Shown here piece by piece: positions 33,096 to 46,497 of a DNA stretch of 64,000 nt. The stretch is from contig NC_037468.1 of NCBI RefSeq assembly GCF_008831285.2, forward strand, positions 102,001-166,000, given 5' to 3'. The DNA comes from Nymphaea colorata. Its lineage: Eukaryota > Streptophyta > Magnoliopsida > Nymphaeales > Nymphaeaceae. How positions within the stretch are numbered: position 1 is the first letter of the stretch; each line of letters starts with the position of its first letter. The notes beneath the pieces were generated by a model that saw only the letters and a list, made by a program, of their open reading frames with translations, ran no database searches and was not told the DNA's origin. The position numbers and the translations under genes are program-made.

Positions 33096-34590
33096 AGAAC
33101 TCCTCTATCTCATATACGTATTAACGAGTCGAGTCTCTTATCTACGTATTAACCACTTTTTTCAGGAACCGAGAGAAAAGAAAGAAGAGTAACGGGAGAG
33201 AGCAGAGCGGGGAGAGTCTCTCTTTATAGACGTATCAACTTGACTTCCAGCACGCTCCGGGGAAGAAGAATGGCGAAGAAGAGGTGGGGAAAGACATTAG
33301 ATCTACTGACTCGAGTCTATCAACCCAACTCCAAGCGAGGGTCGTAGTTTTCTTCTCATTCTGACCCTACAAGACTAGCGGAAAGAGGAAGGAAAGCCAC
33401 CCACTGCACCAAACCATCAAAGAGAGAAATTCTCTGAGGATCGACGATTGGAGTTCGGTGAGGCCGGCATGAAACTAGCAACTCTAAAGAAAGCAGCCTG
33501 AGACATACGGTTACTAGGCAACTTCTTCTTTCCCCGTCTCTCGCTCACTCCCATATTAACGTGCAAGCAACTTGGAACCATCATTACCCTCGTTGACTAT
33601 TTCACCCCCTTCCTTCCCCTTTCTCGCTTTTGAAAGAGTTCTTCTTACTCCAATGATGAAATGAAGACTGACTTGATTAGGAAACGCAGGATCCAGAGCT
33701 ACTAGCCAGAAGCCTCTTTCCTTCTACGCCTACAGCTAGTTGTGCATACGTATATAATGGACTCGAGCCCCTCCCACCCCACCTTTTTTATCGATCGATA
33801 TCAAACCCTACCTCTTTCCCATCTAGTGGTCGTCGGATTTGCCCACCATAGGTGAAGAAAGAAATGCCTCTTGCTCGTGTCTATCGCACCAGCGAACCCA
33901 ATTCATTCTACACGGTCCAGTCCGAATGAACTTCACGGAAGCAGGAATTCCTGGACCACGAGAAAGCACCGACTATAGAGCATGCAGCAGGTGGCTGACC
34001 TTGTCACATTTCTTTATCAATTCAACATTCAACCAACAAGGTAGCTGACCCAATCGCACAATGGAATTTCTGTGGTCTTGCCCCAACGAGTGGCGGCGGA
34101 GGAAGCAGAAGCATGAAAAGGATGTGGATATGGATTCCGCACTTCCAAGTCGAGATCAATCTATTCATCTATCTACTTTTCTTCTTCCGGCCGATGAAGA
34201 AGGAGCTAGGATAGAGATGTGCCCAGCACGAACAGCTCCCCCAAAAAAGAAGTTCTACCCATTTTTGGGAGTCGGAGGGCCTGAAAGACACCTTCATTTG
34301 TCGATTGATCGTTACCAATAGCAACAGGAACGAAGCCCTGGGGAATGATCGATGCGCCATTTCGAAACCTTGGAACAAGATCGTTTCGCTTCGCAAAGCT
34401 AGGGCTTTCATCGAGCTGGCCCGGCGAACTTTGAGCGTCTTATGCCCTGGCGCAGGGCAGGGCGCCTTGTGCGTGTGCTTCAGAAGTCGTTCGTTCGTTG
34501 GCGCGTAGCCAAAATCTCTAGCCTCATTGAGGCAGAAGTAGGTAGGGGCCTTTTCTTGCTAATTGAAAAAAGGGCTAGGCCAACGTCAAT
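33096..34590. other. Unassigned region after trnN
   Basis: No recognised gene. Short frames (33839-34048, 34061-34321) have no family resemblance. TATCTACGTATTAAC-like words repeat at 33110-33150. I looked for a neighbouring trnY, which often sits beside trnN, and saw none. Confidence 0.45.
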
Positions 34591-35160
34591 TGATGAGCAA
34601 AGCCCACAAAGCACTCGCAAAGTCACGTCACGTCACGAGCAAAGCGTAGGGCTTTGCTCATTTTCATCAAAGTCATGCCATTCAATTCAAAGTTGCGAGT
34701 ACTTTGTTCAAGATTTCGCTTTGCGAGTGCTTTCTTAAGGGACACTTTGAATGGCATTAGTGCCTACCTTTGAGTCCAATTCAAGCACTCCTTTCAATCT
34801 TCTCTTGAAGGTCATGTCACGTCCTTATTCAGGTCAGAACAAAGCCTTCTTTTTCATAATGAGTGCCATTAGTGCTTTTGATAAGAAAGCACACTCTTTG
34901 GCTTCCCTATAGTCCGTCATGTCATGTCATTTTGATAAGTCCTACGGTTCACTTTGCTCGTGACATGACGCCTTTCAAGGTCAGCATTGAAATTCGCCTA
35001 TTGGCACAAAATTCAGGGACAAAGGTCAAGCGAAGCAACGTCATGTCCTTTTGATAAGCCCACAAAGCACTCGCAAAGCGTAGGGCTTTGCTCGTGACGT
35101 GACTTTGCGAGTGCTTTGTGGGCTTTGCTCATCAATTGAGGGTGGATTGGTAAGGAATGG
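34590..35160. repeat. Border-repeat cluster, includes 21-bp hairpin
   Basis: Dense CACTCGCAAAG, GTCACGTCACG, GAGCAAAGCGTAGGG and CATGTCATGTC words. Arms 35058-35078 and 35103-35123 are perfect 21-bp inverted repeats around a 24-nt loop that itself contains GGGCTTTGCTCGTGACG. No array follows here, so this is a border cluster without an array. It lies just upstream of the LINE remnant. Confidence 0.85.
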
Positions 35161-35169
35161 GTCAAGGGC

Positions 35170-35620
35170 TGTCCCTCCAACTTGAAAAAGGAAGCTATCT
35201 ACTGAACAAAGAACGGCGCTGGGGGACGGAGGAGATTAATGATGCTGTTCAGTCTATCAATGCTGACAAGGCCCCTGGGCCTGATGGATTCAATGGGCCC
35301 CACTGCTGGCATATCATATGTCAGGTATAGGACCTGATGTCACTAAGGCTGCTTTGAATTTCTTCCAGACTGGAAAAGTCCATCAGCAGGTGAATGGATC
35401 TTTCATCCGTCGTCTACCCTGCGTGTGATAACCCATCCAACTTGCAGGACTATAGGCCAATTTCCTTATCTCACTTTCTTGACAAGATTCTTTCCAATCA
35501 AAAGTCATGGCCATCAGACTGAGCAAGGCGATTCATTCTCTGGTCAGCCCCAACCAAACTGCATGAAACAAGGGCAGGAACTTCGCTCATGAGCTCGTGC
35601 GAAAAGAGAGAAGGGGACCA
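35170..35620 (+). pseudogene. LINE (non-LTR) reverse transcriptase remnant
   Basis: The frame from about 35229 reads EEINDAVQSINADKAPGPDG, the N-terminal RT motif of plant L1-type LINEs. After a frame change come NPSNLQDYRPISL (RT domain 2) and, near 35510-35570, a SLVSPNQTA-like motif with an in-frame stop. The original RT would need hundreds more residues including FADD, which is absent. Decayed nuclear DNA transferred to the mitochondrion. Confidence 0.85.
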
Positions 35621-38600
35621 TGCAAAAGTGGACGAAATATGACACGGTTTTTGGGGAGTCTTTTCTTGACTGCCTACAGGTCTACTCTACATTGAATTGA
35701 CCCATTTGCTTGCGAAGACGAAAAAGCCTGATGCATGGATTCTGACTGAATACGTGCTTGCTGCAATAAGCCGCCTCTCCGCTACGTTTTTTTCCTCCAT
35801 GCTACTTTGTTCGCGAGTACCTTTGTTGCCGCTACGAGTCAGACGCACAAGTTCGTACCTCGTGAGAAAGCGGTCTTTTTCTTCCATCCCACGGCAATCT
35901 TTTTGCTATAATGACAAGGCTCAAACGGAATGAATAGATGAGCAGAGCGCTTCACGTTCCTTTGCCTCTCCCTGCTCCGTCTGAGTTCACTCCGGATGGA
36001 AGGAAGGGATGTAGTTCTTGATTGGCTACCCTTCACTGATCTACTCCTACGGGTGGCTCAGGTTCTTCGATATCTCCCCCTGACGGGGTCCTGTCTTCTT
36101 TTCACCGTCAACAGGAAAAAGCGAAGTCATCAATCAGTCTGGGTCATCTTTCCGCACTCGACTTCGAACGAACAGATGGGGGATAGGTCGTTGGTGGGGA
36201 ACCGAGCACGAAAGGGATGAAAAGGTCGAATGCTTGAATCAATCTTCGGATTCGGGGCACCCAACCTTTCTTCCTTAGGCGAGCGGATAATCAATCGACC
36301 GTGCACCCATTCCTGAGTCTATTCAAACTTTGTCTTTCTATCCTCAAGCACTCGCTTCGCGGCGAGCGCTTTGCTCGTTGGCCCCTCGTATATTTGTCCT
36401 ATCCAAAAAAGCCCACTCTCCCCCTTGAACCTCTCCCGGCACTAACGAAAGCACTCAGACGGGGTACGAAGTCTTTCTTTTCCGTCGGTGCTCCATGTGA
36501 AGGGGGGTGCACCCCAAGACGTCGTGCCATAAATGGCCCCATTCCCTTCAACGAGTTCAGCGATAGCACTCCTTGGAGTGGGCACCTTCTTAACTTCGCA
36601 CGGGCCTAGACCTTTTTCATGGGAAAACCTGACGCAACGGCCAAGCTCCGCTTCCAGTCCGTGTCTTTTTCAGCAAAGCGGATTCTCCCTGCAAAGCACC
36701 TGACGCATGGGTACTTCGTACCCCGTCTTTTTGCCGCACCCAAACAAAAAACGGAATCAAAAACGTGACTTTTCTAGGCCAACAGAGTCGCTGAACTAGT
36801 CATTTTGTCCTCTGACAAGAAAGGCTTTGATGACGATTGCCAGTCCTGGAGGTTGATTAACGAACTTCGGAACGTCGACTCCACAGGGTTCCACTATCGA
36901 GGCAGAAGTACATAGGGCTGTCGCTCATCACTATCGAACAAGAAAATTGCAATCCAATGCCAATTTGTCGACAAAGGGAATAGCGGGTTTAGGCCACTGT
37001 TCTTCGAACGCTCATAATCAGAAAGCAGAACGGCGGGGTTGGTACGCCGAATCATGAATGCGAGGAGAAGGAGTGCGGAAGTAGGCTCACATGTTCCGTC
37101 ATTCTAAAGTGTCTTTCTTGGGGGAGGCAGACTGATGGTGATTGGTAGGCGATGACCAAGCCCTTGACGTTGGTTTACAACGAGAATCTAATCGGATGCC
37201 AGCGTTGTAGAAGAAAAACAATGAAATGTCAATCTACAATAACAGAGCCACAGCTAGCGGCAAGGATCAGCGAATAGTATAGTCACATCTGCCCTTCCTC
37301 TAATCAAAAAGAAAGCTCTTTCGTGCTGTCACTTCTGACATAATGGTCGAAATGAAAGAACCAATTATGTCAATGTCAACGACCTTTAGAAAAGCTCCGG
37401 GAAGCTCCGGGTTCAGAAACGAATCAAAAGGCTAGTTACGTCAATCTACTCCTATAGCGGAAAGCCCGGAAGAGAGACAGGCAAAGGGACGTGATTGTGC
37501 GAACTTCCTAGCAAGTTGAGGCTGCCCTAAACCGAACCAAACCAACCTCAGAACTGTCTAGTCAACACGTACCAGCCAATAGGAAGACTCCAAGTGAAGA
37601 CGAACCCGATCGATTAGTGGGACAAACCTAGGGAGACGGGGCTGGGAAAGATCTCAGTTCCTCGTCCTTTATCCTTTCAGATTCAAGGTGCAAATCCAAA
37701 AACCAAAAGAAGTCGACAGTCAAAAACGTCCTTTCGAAACGAGTTCGAGTGAAGCGAGAATCAGACCTGGAGCCCAGGATCAAACAGCGCATTCAACCAA
37801 AAGAGAAGAAAGACGGTGGTTGACGAAGGAGAGCGGGAAGCACTCTTTCTACCTGCATACGACGTAGGCCCGTCCAGACCAACGAAGGAAGCTGTGGAAT
37901 TGGAAAAACAACGCGGAGCGCCCAGTCCGAAGGAGAGAACCGCTATCTACCTATAGCCGTACGAGACAACTTGACTGTTTTTTTGAAACGCCAAAAAGGA
38001 TCAAGGCCCAAGCCAGTCCCCCAACGCACAAGAGCTTCGAAGGATGGGATTTGATCAACAGGGAGGACCAACTCACTAGTAGATTCGCCCAACACTGTGT
38101 GTATTCTCAGCGCTTCACGAAAGTGGCGTCAGCCATTGGTGGCGGGATGGATTATGAGACAAGTCGAAGAATGTTTCCAGTATCGAATAGAGCGAGCTCA
38201 AGTACACGAGCGAGGCAAAGGAACGTGAATTGGAACAGTTCCCTGCTACCTGAGAGCTACAACCTTTTGCCTGAGCTACTGTTCCCTAAAGCTCTTTCCT
38301 GAGCTGGTACAGCAATGACATTGGAGCTCCTGCTTCTTGCTCCTTCGACCGGAGGAAAGCAACCAGCCCGAGTCAGTGCTTCTTTCAGGTTGCCTAACAG
38401 TCTGAGGCCTCTCGTCTTTCCTCAACAAAAAAGAAGAAAGAACTCGAAGCAACCAACTCAAAACAAAACATGCATCCTTGCCTGATCGGTCGGGCCACAA
38501 GTTGACCTCCCTTGCTTCCATTCCATTCGAGCTACAAGTCAAAGACCATCAACCGGTTTCAGACAATTACTCGAACAGTTGAAACACATGATGCTGCATT

Positions 38601-40185
38601 TGCTCCATCGATCGGGCTTGCTCCTCCATGGGAGCAATCCCTCACTTCCAAAGTAGGAGAGCAGCAAAAAACCATTCTCTTTCGACAGGAGAAAGAAAAA
38701 AGCTAGAACCGAAATGTTCCTTCCGTATGACGTATTCAGACGCCACTCCAACTCCGAGGGCCCTTCCTACCTTTCCTCGAAATGGAATCATCTTATCAAG
38801 GGAGTCCACCTGCTTCGGAAGTCTTCTCCAGCTCCTCTTCCCTCAGAGCACCACTGCCCAGGTACATATATTCCGTTTCGGACGGTAGGATCGACGGTCG
38901 CATTCGTTCAATCCGGCAAAGCCGGCCTGGCCTATGCCGGCGTATTGCCCATATGCCTCAGAAAGGCCTCTATCCGGCTAGAAGCTTTTAAAGGACGAGG
39001 GAGGAATGTGGGCGAAGCGTGACAGCAAGGATCACGTCGCCTAACAGGTCGGCCCAGTCCACGTTTCCACCATGGAAGACACAGATTAGTTCGTCAGGAA
39101 AAAAAGACAAAAAATCTTTCATGATGGGTTCGGGCGTCCATCTTTCTTCGCACAAGTCACATAGGGGGAAGGTTGATGAGGGAGTCCCGGCGCGTCAGTT
39201 GCTTTGACAGTAGTCGGAATTTCTTGAAAAAAGGCGGAACAAGACACACATTGGTTTTCCGCAAGGAAGCCCCATGTCGCCTGTCCTGATGAACAACAAT
39301 TGACACCAATTCGATTGAGAAGTAGGTGACCACCTTCGTTCGTTATCATTAGAATTGATAGGAAAATGATTGCTCTCCTGCCTACACATGAAAAAGCCGT
39401 CACTCGGGGTGGAACGTTTCGGGCACTCGGGATCGATGGTTCCATCGATGCGGAAGGGAATCCTCATTTCAAGGCACCCAAACAAAAGACGGACGGAAAC
39501 ACAGAAATGGCTTCTTCGTCGTTTCTGGTTACCAATCGGACACAAGGGCCCAGGACAGCACTGGGGAAGGAGCAATTGCATCCGATCCGAACCGAGTCTC
39601 GCTATCCTTTCCACCCGGCAAGCAGGAAAAGAAGGTTCCCAATCAAGGGTTCCCCTGTCCTGCCTTAGACTCTTGCTTCTTCTTTCGCCTTCTTGCCTTC
39701 TGTCTTCTCTAGCCTGACTACGACCCCTGTACCGGCGCTCTATCTTCTTCCTCTGTCTTGCTTTTGTTTCCTGTTGCCTGAACGCGGGAACCTAGATTTC
39801 CGGAGCGGGAGCAGAAGCGGATACTGTTGTCTACTCTTGCCTTCTTGCTACTTCTGCTTTCGGAACTGAACCTGCTCCTGAACCTACGGAGAGAAAGAGC
39901 TATTTTCAAACAAACTCCTCCAATGAAGAAAGGTAGATGGAAAGCCCCGGATAGTCAACGGCTAAGTACGGGATAAGGAGCCTAAAGGCGTCGCCGCCCC
40001 CTAGACCTCATATCAAGGTACAGACTCAACAACTCTTGCTGACCGAAAGAAAAGACCGAACGGACAGAGATCTTGATTGCAGGAGCGAGAGCCCCAGGAA
40101 GGCAGACGTCGAGGCACAAGCACGAGCTACAAGAAAGACGGACTGGACTTGTTGCCTAGCCGTCAAAGGCCTCAGAGCCAACGTC
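35621..40185. other. 4.6-kb unassigned region
   Basis: No mitochondrial gene or element recognised. Open frames such as 36301-36609, 38512-38706, 38714-39022, 39366-39717 (+) and 39195-39614 (-) overlap on both strands, lack known motifs and are likely chance. A 16-bp inverted repeat (AGACGGGGTACGAAGT, about 36457; complement about 36711) is present. Sequence is single-copy-looking and GC-richer than the arrays, and may be old nuclear or foreign DNA. Confidence 0.45.
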
Positions 40186-40320
40186 AATTGATGAGCAAAG
40201 CCCACAAAGCACTCGCAACTTTGAATGCACCGAACGAGTGAAGCGAAAGCGAAGCGAGTGCGCCAACACAAAGCACTCGCAACTTCAAATTGCTGAATTC
40301 AGACAAAGATATTCACTCTT
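40185..40320. repeat. Border repeat opening array E
   Basis: GAGCAAAGCCCACAAAGCAC, CACTCGCAACTTTG and CACTCGCAACTTCAAATTGC in succession before array words. Confidence 0.82.
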
Positions 40321-40735
40321 TTGTCAGGGTCAGCATGAATTGTTGATGGAAAATGGCATTTGTTTGTCAAGTGAGTACTAATGGCATTTTGTTGTCAAGT
40401 GAGTACTAATGGCATACAATTGTCATGAGTCCTGACCTTTCAAAAGGGTCCTGTCCTTCCATAATGAATCCTGACTTTTCCTAAAGAATTGCAATTTCTC
40501 CTGTCTTTTCCAGGCATACAATGACAACCTTTCCTTTCTGGTCAGGGTCAGTACTTTTCATTCTTTGTCTGACATGATGAACATTCAAAAGAATTGAATT
40601 GTTTAATTTAATTAAGGTCAGGTTTAAGCTGATTAAGGTAAGGTCAGATAAGGTCAGAGCAAATTAAGGTCAGATAAGTCAGATAAGGCCAGAGCAAAGT
40701 CAGCAGAGCAAAGCCCTCTTGTGAATTATTCAGAT
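40320..40735 (+). repeat. Array E lead-in
   Basis: A short plus-orientation array (to about 40560), then an unusual AT-rich segment (40590-40735) of TTAAGGTCAG/GATAAGGTCAG words not seen elsewhere. Confidence 0.8.
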
Positions 40736-43665
40736 CACTCTTTTTTTTCTTTTTTAAGGAAAGGTGATGGAAAGGTCAGGACTCATTTCTTGAAAGGTCA
40801 GGACTCTGAAAGGTCAGGACTAATGAGAATGATTGAGGAAAAGTCAGATTCCATACAGGACTCTTTTGAAAGGTCAGGACTCTGAAAGGTCAGGACTAAT
40901 GAGAATGATTGAGGAAAAGTCAGAACTCACCTTATCAAAAAGGTCAAGACTGTCTTTCACAGTCAGGACTAACCTTACCAAAAAGATCAAGACTGTCTTG
41001 AAAGATCAGAACTTCTTCTTCTTAAAAGGACAGGACCCTTTTGAAAGGTCAGGACTCATGACAATTGTATGCCATTAGTACTCACTTGACAACAAAATGC
41101 CATTAGTACTCACTTGACAAACAAATGCCATTAGTACTCACTTGACAACAAATTGTATGCCATTAGTACTCACTTGACAACAAAATGCCATTAGTACTCA
41201 CTGTACAACAAAATGTCATTTTCCATACCAAAAAGTGGAATTGTATGCCATTCTTGCTTCCATGATGGACAATTGCAATTGTTTGCCATTCTTGCTGACC
41301 CTGACCAAATCTCATTTTGTGAATAATGCATTTTTCACGATTTGTCTGACCTGAATCAGTGACCTTCCGGTGATGGACAGGACTTTCTGTAAAGGTCAGG
41401 ACTCATTATGGAAAAGTCAGGATCCAAAAAGGTGAGGACTAATTGCAATTCAATGCTCTGATCCATACCAAAAAGGTCAGGATCCAAAAAGGTCAAGACT
41501 CATTTGTATGTCATCAGTACTCACCTTATCAAAAAGGTCAAGACTGTCTTTCACAGTCAGGACTAACCTTACCAAAAAGATCAAGACTATCTGATCAGGA
41601 CTGATTCTTCTGGTCAAGACTGTCTTTCACAGTCAGGACTGACCTTACCAAAAAGGTCAAGACTGTCTTGAAAGGTCAGGACTTTTGATGGAAGGACAGG
41701 ACCAATTGCAATTGTATGCCATTAGTACTCACCTGACCAAAAATGGAAAGGTCAAGACTGTCTTGAAATCAGTACTGACCTTATCAAAAAGGTCAAGACT
41801 GTCTTTCACAGTCAGGACTAACCTTACCAAAAAGATCAAGACTATCTGATCAGGACTGATTCTTCTGGTCAAGACTGTATTTCAAGGTCAGGACTGACCT
41901 TACCAAAAAGGTCAAGACTGTCTTGAAAGGTCAGGACTGATTCTTCTGGAAAGGTCAAGACTGTCTTGAAAGGTCAGGACTCATTCTTCTGGAAAGGTGA
42001 GGACTCTTTTGAAAGGTCAGGACTCTGAAAGGTCAGGACTAATGAGAATGATTGAGGAATGACCATACAGGACTCTTTTGAAAGGTCAGGACTCATTGCA
42101 ATTGTATGCCATTAGTACTCACTTGACAACAAATTGTATGCCATTAGTACTCACTTGACAACAAAATGCCATTAGTACTCACTGTACAACAAAATGTCAT
42201 TAACCATACCCAATGGCAATTGTATGCCATTAGTGCTGACCATACAAAAATTCATGGAAAGGTCAGGACTCATTATGGAAAAGTCAGGAAGGTCAGGACT
42301 CATTCTTCTTGAAAGGTCAGGACTCATTGCAATTGTATGCCATTAGTACTCACTTGACAACAAATTGTATGCCATTAGTACTCACTTGACAACAAAATGC
42401 CATTAGTACTTTCCTTAGAGAAAGGTCAGGACTCTGTTTGAAAGGTCAAGACTCATTATAGAACAGTCAGGATCCAAAAAGGTCAGGACTCATTGCAATT
42501 CAATGCCATTAGTACTCACTTGACAACAAAATGCCATTAGTACTCACTGTACAACAAAATGCCATTAGTACTTTCCTTATTGAAAGGTCAGGACTCATTG
42601 CAATGAAATGCCATTAGTACTCACTGTACAACAAAATGTCATTAACCATACCAAAATGAAAGGTCAGGACTCATTATGGAAAAGTCAGGAAGGTCAGGAT
42701 TCTTTTGAAAGGTCAGGACTCTGAAAGGTCAGGACTAATGAGAATGATTGAGGAAAAGTCAGATTCCATACAGGACTCTTTTGAAAGGTCAGGACTCATT
42801 GCAATTGTATGCCATTAGTACTCACTTGACAACAAATTGTATGCCATTAGTACTCACTTGACAACAAAATGCCATTAGTACTCACTTGACAACAAAATGC
42901 CATTAGTCTTCACTATACCAAAAACTTGAAAGGAAAGGTGATTATGGAATGGAAAAGTCAGGACTTGATTGAAAGGTCAGGACTCATTATGGAAAAGTCA
43001 GGAAGGTCAGGACTCATTATGGAAAAGTCAGGAAGGTCAGGACTCTTTTGAAAGGTCAGGACTCTGAAAGGTCAGGACTAATGAGAATGATTGAGGAATG
43101 ACCATACAGGACTCTTTTGAAAGGTCAGGACTCATTGCAATTGTATGCCATTAGTACTCACTTGACAACAAATTGTATGCCATTAGTACTCACTTGACAA
43201 CAAAATGCCATTAGTACTTTCCTTAGAGAAAGGTCAGGACTCTGTTTGAAAGGTCAAGACTCATTATAGAACAGTCAGGATCCAAAAAGGTCAGGACTCA
43301 TTGCAATTCAATGCCATTAGTACTCACTTGACAACAAAATGCCATTAGTACTCACTGTACAACAAAATGCCATTAGTACTTTCCTTATTGAAAGGTCAGG
43401 ACTCATTGCAATGAAATGCCATTAGTACTCACTGTACAACAAAATGTCATTAACCATACCCAATGGCAATTGTATGCCATTAGTACATCACACAAATTGT
43501 ATGTCCATCAAAATTCATGCTGACCATACCACAAATTGTATGCCATTAGTGTCCATAAATTGCAATTAGATGCCATTAGTGCTGACCATACCACAAATTG
43601 TATGCCATTAGTGTTTCATTGAAGAGAAAGACAATTCCAATGACCATCAAACCTTTCCCTTCTTT
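40735..43665 (-). repeat. Array E, left arm of giant palindrome
   Basis: Minus-orientation array that is the reverse complement of 44385-46485 in order and detail. Contains the cassette (40866-41078), the junction word (41339-41364), and an 808-bp tandem duplication: 42311-42652 is repeated as 43119-43460. Words such as GAACAGTCAGGATCC (42461, 43269) occur only in this palindrome. Confidence 0.93.
41339..41364 (-). repeat. Array junction word, copy 5
   Basis: Variant ACGATTTGTCTGACC, matched base for base by its partner in the right arm at 45862-45890. Confidence 0.87.
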
Positions 43666-44384
43666 CAATCAAGCTTATCAAAATGACATGACGGACTATA
43701 GGGAAGCCAAAGAGTGTGCTTTCTTATCAAAAGCACTAATGGCACTCATTATGAAAAAGAAGGCTTTGTTCTGACCTGAATAAGGACGTGACATGACCTT
43801 CAAGAGAAGATTGAAAGGAGTGCTTGAATTGGACTCAAAGGTAGGCACTAATGCCATTCAAAGTGTCCCTTAAGCACTCGCAACTTTGAATGGCTTTTGA
43901 CTTTGTCTTTGAATCTCGCAAAGCTTTGGCTTGACCTTTGCTGTGACAAAGCACACTCGCTTCGCTTTGGCTTTGCCTATCAGTGAATGGCATTAGTGCA
44001 AAGCACACTCGCTTCGCTTTGGCTTTGCCTAAAGATGCACAAAGCACGCACTCGCAAAGCGAAAAAAGAGGGCTGATCTAAGACAAAATTCACTCTTCTT
44101 TTGCTTTGATGAGCTAATTCAGACAAAATGGTAGGAACTATGTTACCTTTATGAGTTCCCTTCTTGAAATAAATTCCAATGACCGTCAAACCTTTCCCTT
44201 ATTTAAGAAAGCACTCGCAAAGCGAAATCTTTAACAAAGCACTCGCAACTTTCAATGGCATTAGCTTCCTTCAGAAAGCACTCCTTTCAATCTTCTCTTG
44301 AAGTTATGAAGCTTATTAAGCAAAGCCTTCTTGTCTTATCTTTTGTGAGCTCATATCATCAGACTGAAAGAAGGGAACTCATCA
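43666..44384. repeat. Palindrome centre: border-word spacer
   Basis: Unpaired centre of the array E palindrome, filled with border words: CACACTCGCTTCGCTTTGGC three times (about 43948, 44003 and related), CACTCGCAACTTTG, CACTCGCAAAGCGAAA. The frame 43835-44047 is a by-product of repetition. No gene. Confidence 0.82.
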
Positions 44385-46497
44385 AAGTTTGATGGTCATT
44401 GGAATTGTCTTTCTCTTTGATCTTCAATGACACACTAATGGCATACAATTTGTTGTATGGTCAGCACTAATGGCATCTCATTGCAATTTGTGATATGGTC
44501 AATGGCATACAATTTGTTGTATGGTCAGCATGAATGGCATCTCATTGCAATTATGGTTGGTATACAATTTGTGGTATGGTCAGCATGAATTTTGATGGAC
44601 ATACAATTTGTGTGATGTACTAATGGCATACAATTGCCATTGGGTATGGTTAATGACATTTTGTTGTACAGTGAGTACTAATGGCATTTTGTTGTCAAGT
44701 GAGTACTAATGGCATACAATTTGTTGTCAAGTGAGTACTAATGGCATTTTGTTGTCAAGTGAGTACTAATGGCATTGAATTGCAATGAGTCCTGACCTTT
44801 TTGGATCCTGACTGTTCTATAATGAGTCTTGACCTTTCAAACAGAGTCCTGACCTTTCTCTAAGGAAAGTACTAATGGCATTTTGTTGTCAAGTGAGTAC
44901 TAATGGCATACAATTTGTTGTCAAGTGAGTACTAATGGCATACAATTGCAATGAGTCCTGACCTTTCAAGAAGAATGAGTCCTGACCTTCCTGACTTTTC
45001 CATAATGAGTCCTGACCTTTCCATGAATTTTTGTATGGTCAGCACTAATGGCATACAATTGCCATTGGGTATGGTTAATGACATTTTGTTGTACAGTGAG
45101 TACTAATGGCATTTTGTTGTCAAGTGAGTACTAATGGCATACAATTTGTTGTCAAGTGAGTACTAATGGCATACAATTGCAATGAGTCCTGACCTTTCAA
45201 AAGAGTCCTGTATGGTCATTCCTCAATCATTCTCATTAGTCCTGACCTTTCAGAGTCCTGACCTTTCAAAAGAGTCCTCACCTTTCCAGAAGAATGAGTC
45301 CTGACCTTTCAAGACAGTCTTGACCTTTCCAGAAGAATCAGTCCTGACCTTTCAAGACAGTCTTGACCTTTTTGGTAAGGTCAGTCCTGACCTTGAAATA
45401 CAGTCTTGACCAGAAGAATCAGTCCTGATCTTTCAAGATAGTCTTGATCTTTCAAAAAAGGTCAGTACTGATTTCAAGACAGTCTTGACCTTTCAAGAAA
45501 AATCAGTCCTGACCTTTCAAGACAGTCTTGACCAGAAGAATCAGTCCTGACCTTTCAAGACAGTCTTGACCTTTTTGGTAAGGTTAGTCCTGACTGTGAA
45601 AGACAGTCTTGACCTTTTTGATAAGGTCAGTCCTGACTTTGAAAGACAGTCTTGACCAGAAGAATCAGTCCTGATCAGATAGTCTTGATCTTTCAAAAAA
45701 GGTGAGTACTGATGACATACAAATGAGTCTTGACCTTTTTGGATCCTGACCTTTTTGGTATGGATCAGAGCATTGAATTGCAATTAGTCCTCACCTTTTT
45801 GGATCCTGACTTTTCCATAATGAGTCCTGACCTTTACAGAAAGTCCTGTCCATCACCGGAAGGTCACTGATTCAGGTCAGACAAATCGTGAAAAATGCAT
45901 TATTCACAAAATGAGATTTGGTCAGGGTCAGCAAGAATGGCAAACAATTGCAATTGTCCATCATGGAAGCAAGAATGGCATACAATTCCACTTTTTGGTA
46001 TGGAAAATGACATTTTGTTGTACAGTGAGTACTAATGGCATTTTGTTGTCAAGTGAGTACTAATGGCATACAATTTGTTGTCAAGTGAGTACTAATGGCA
46101 TTTGTTTGTCAAGTGAGTACTAATGGCATTTTGTTGTCAAGTGAGTACTAATGGCATACAATTGTCATGAGTCCTGACCTTTCAAAAGGGTCCTGTCCTT
46201 TTAAGAAGAAGAAGTTCTGATCTTTCAAGACAGTCTTGATCTTTTTGGTCAGGTTAGTCCTGACTTTGAAAGACAGTCTTGACCTTTTTGATAAGGTGAG
46301 TTCTGACTTTTCCTCAATCATTCTCATTAGTCCTGACCTTTCAGAGTCCTGACCTTTCAAAAGAGTCCTGTATGGAATCTGACTTTTCCTCAATCATTCT
46401 CATTAGTCCTGACCTTTCAGAGTCCTGACCTTTCAAGAAATGAGTCCTGACCTTTCCATCACCTTTCCTTAAAAAAGAAAAAAAAGAGTGATCTTAT
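44385..46497 (+). repeat. Array E, right arm of giant palindrome
   Basis: Plus-orientation array mirroring the left arm, with one copy of the segment that is duplicated on the left. Holds the inverted cassette (46148-46360). Ends with CCTTAAAAAAGAAAAAAAAG, the complement of the left outer end. Confidence 0.93.
45862..45890 (+). repeat. Array junction word, copy 6
   Basis: Partner of copy 5; the coordinates of the two sum to the same axis (about 87226) as the outer ends of the palindrome. Confidence 0.87.

Noticed and set aside
33096-33400. trnY next to trnN
   Set aside because: Often adjacent in angiosperm mitochondria, but no tyrosine anticodon arm or matching acceptor was found here.
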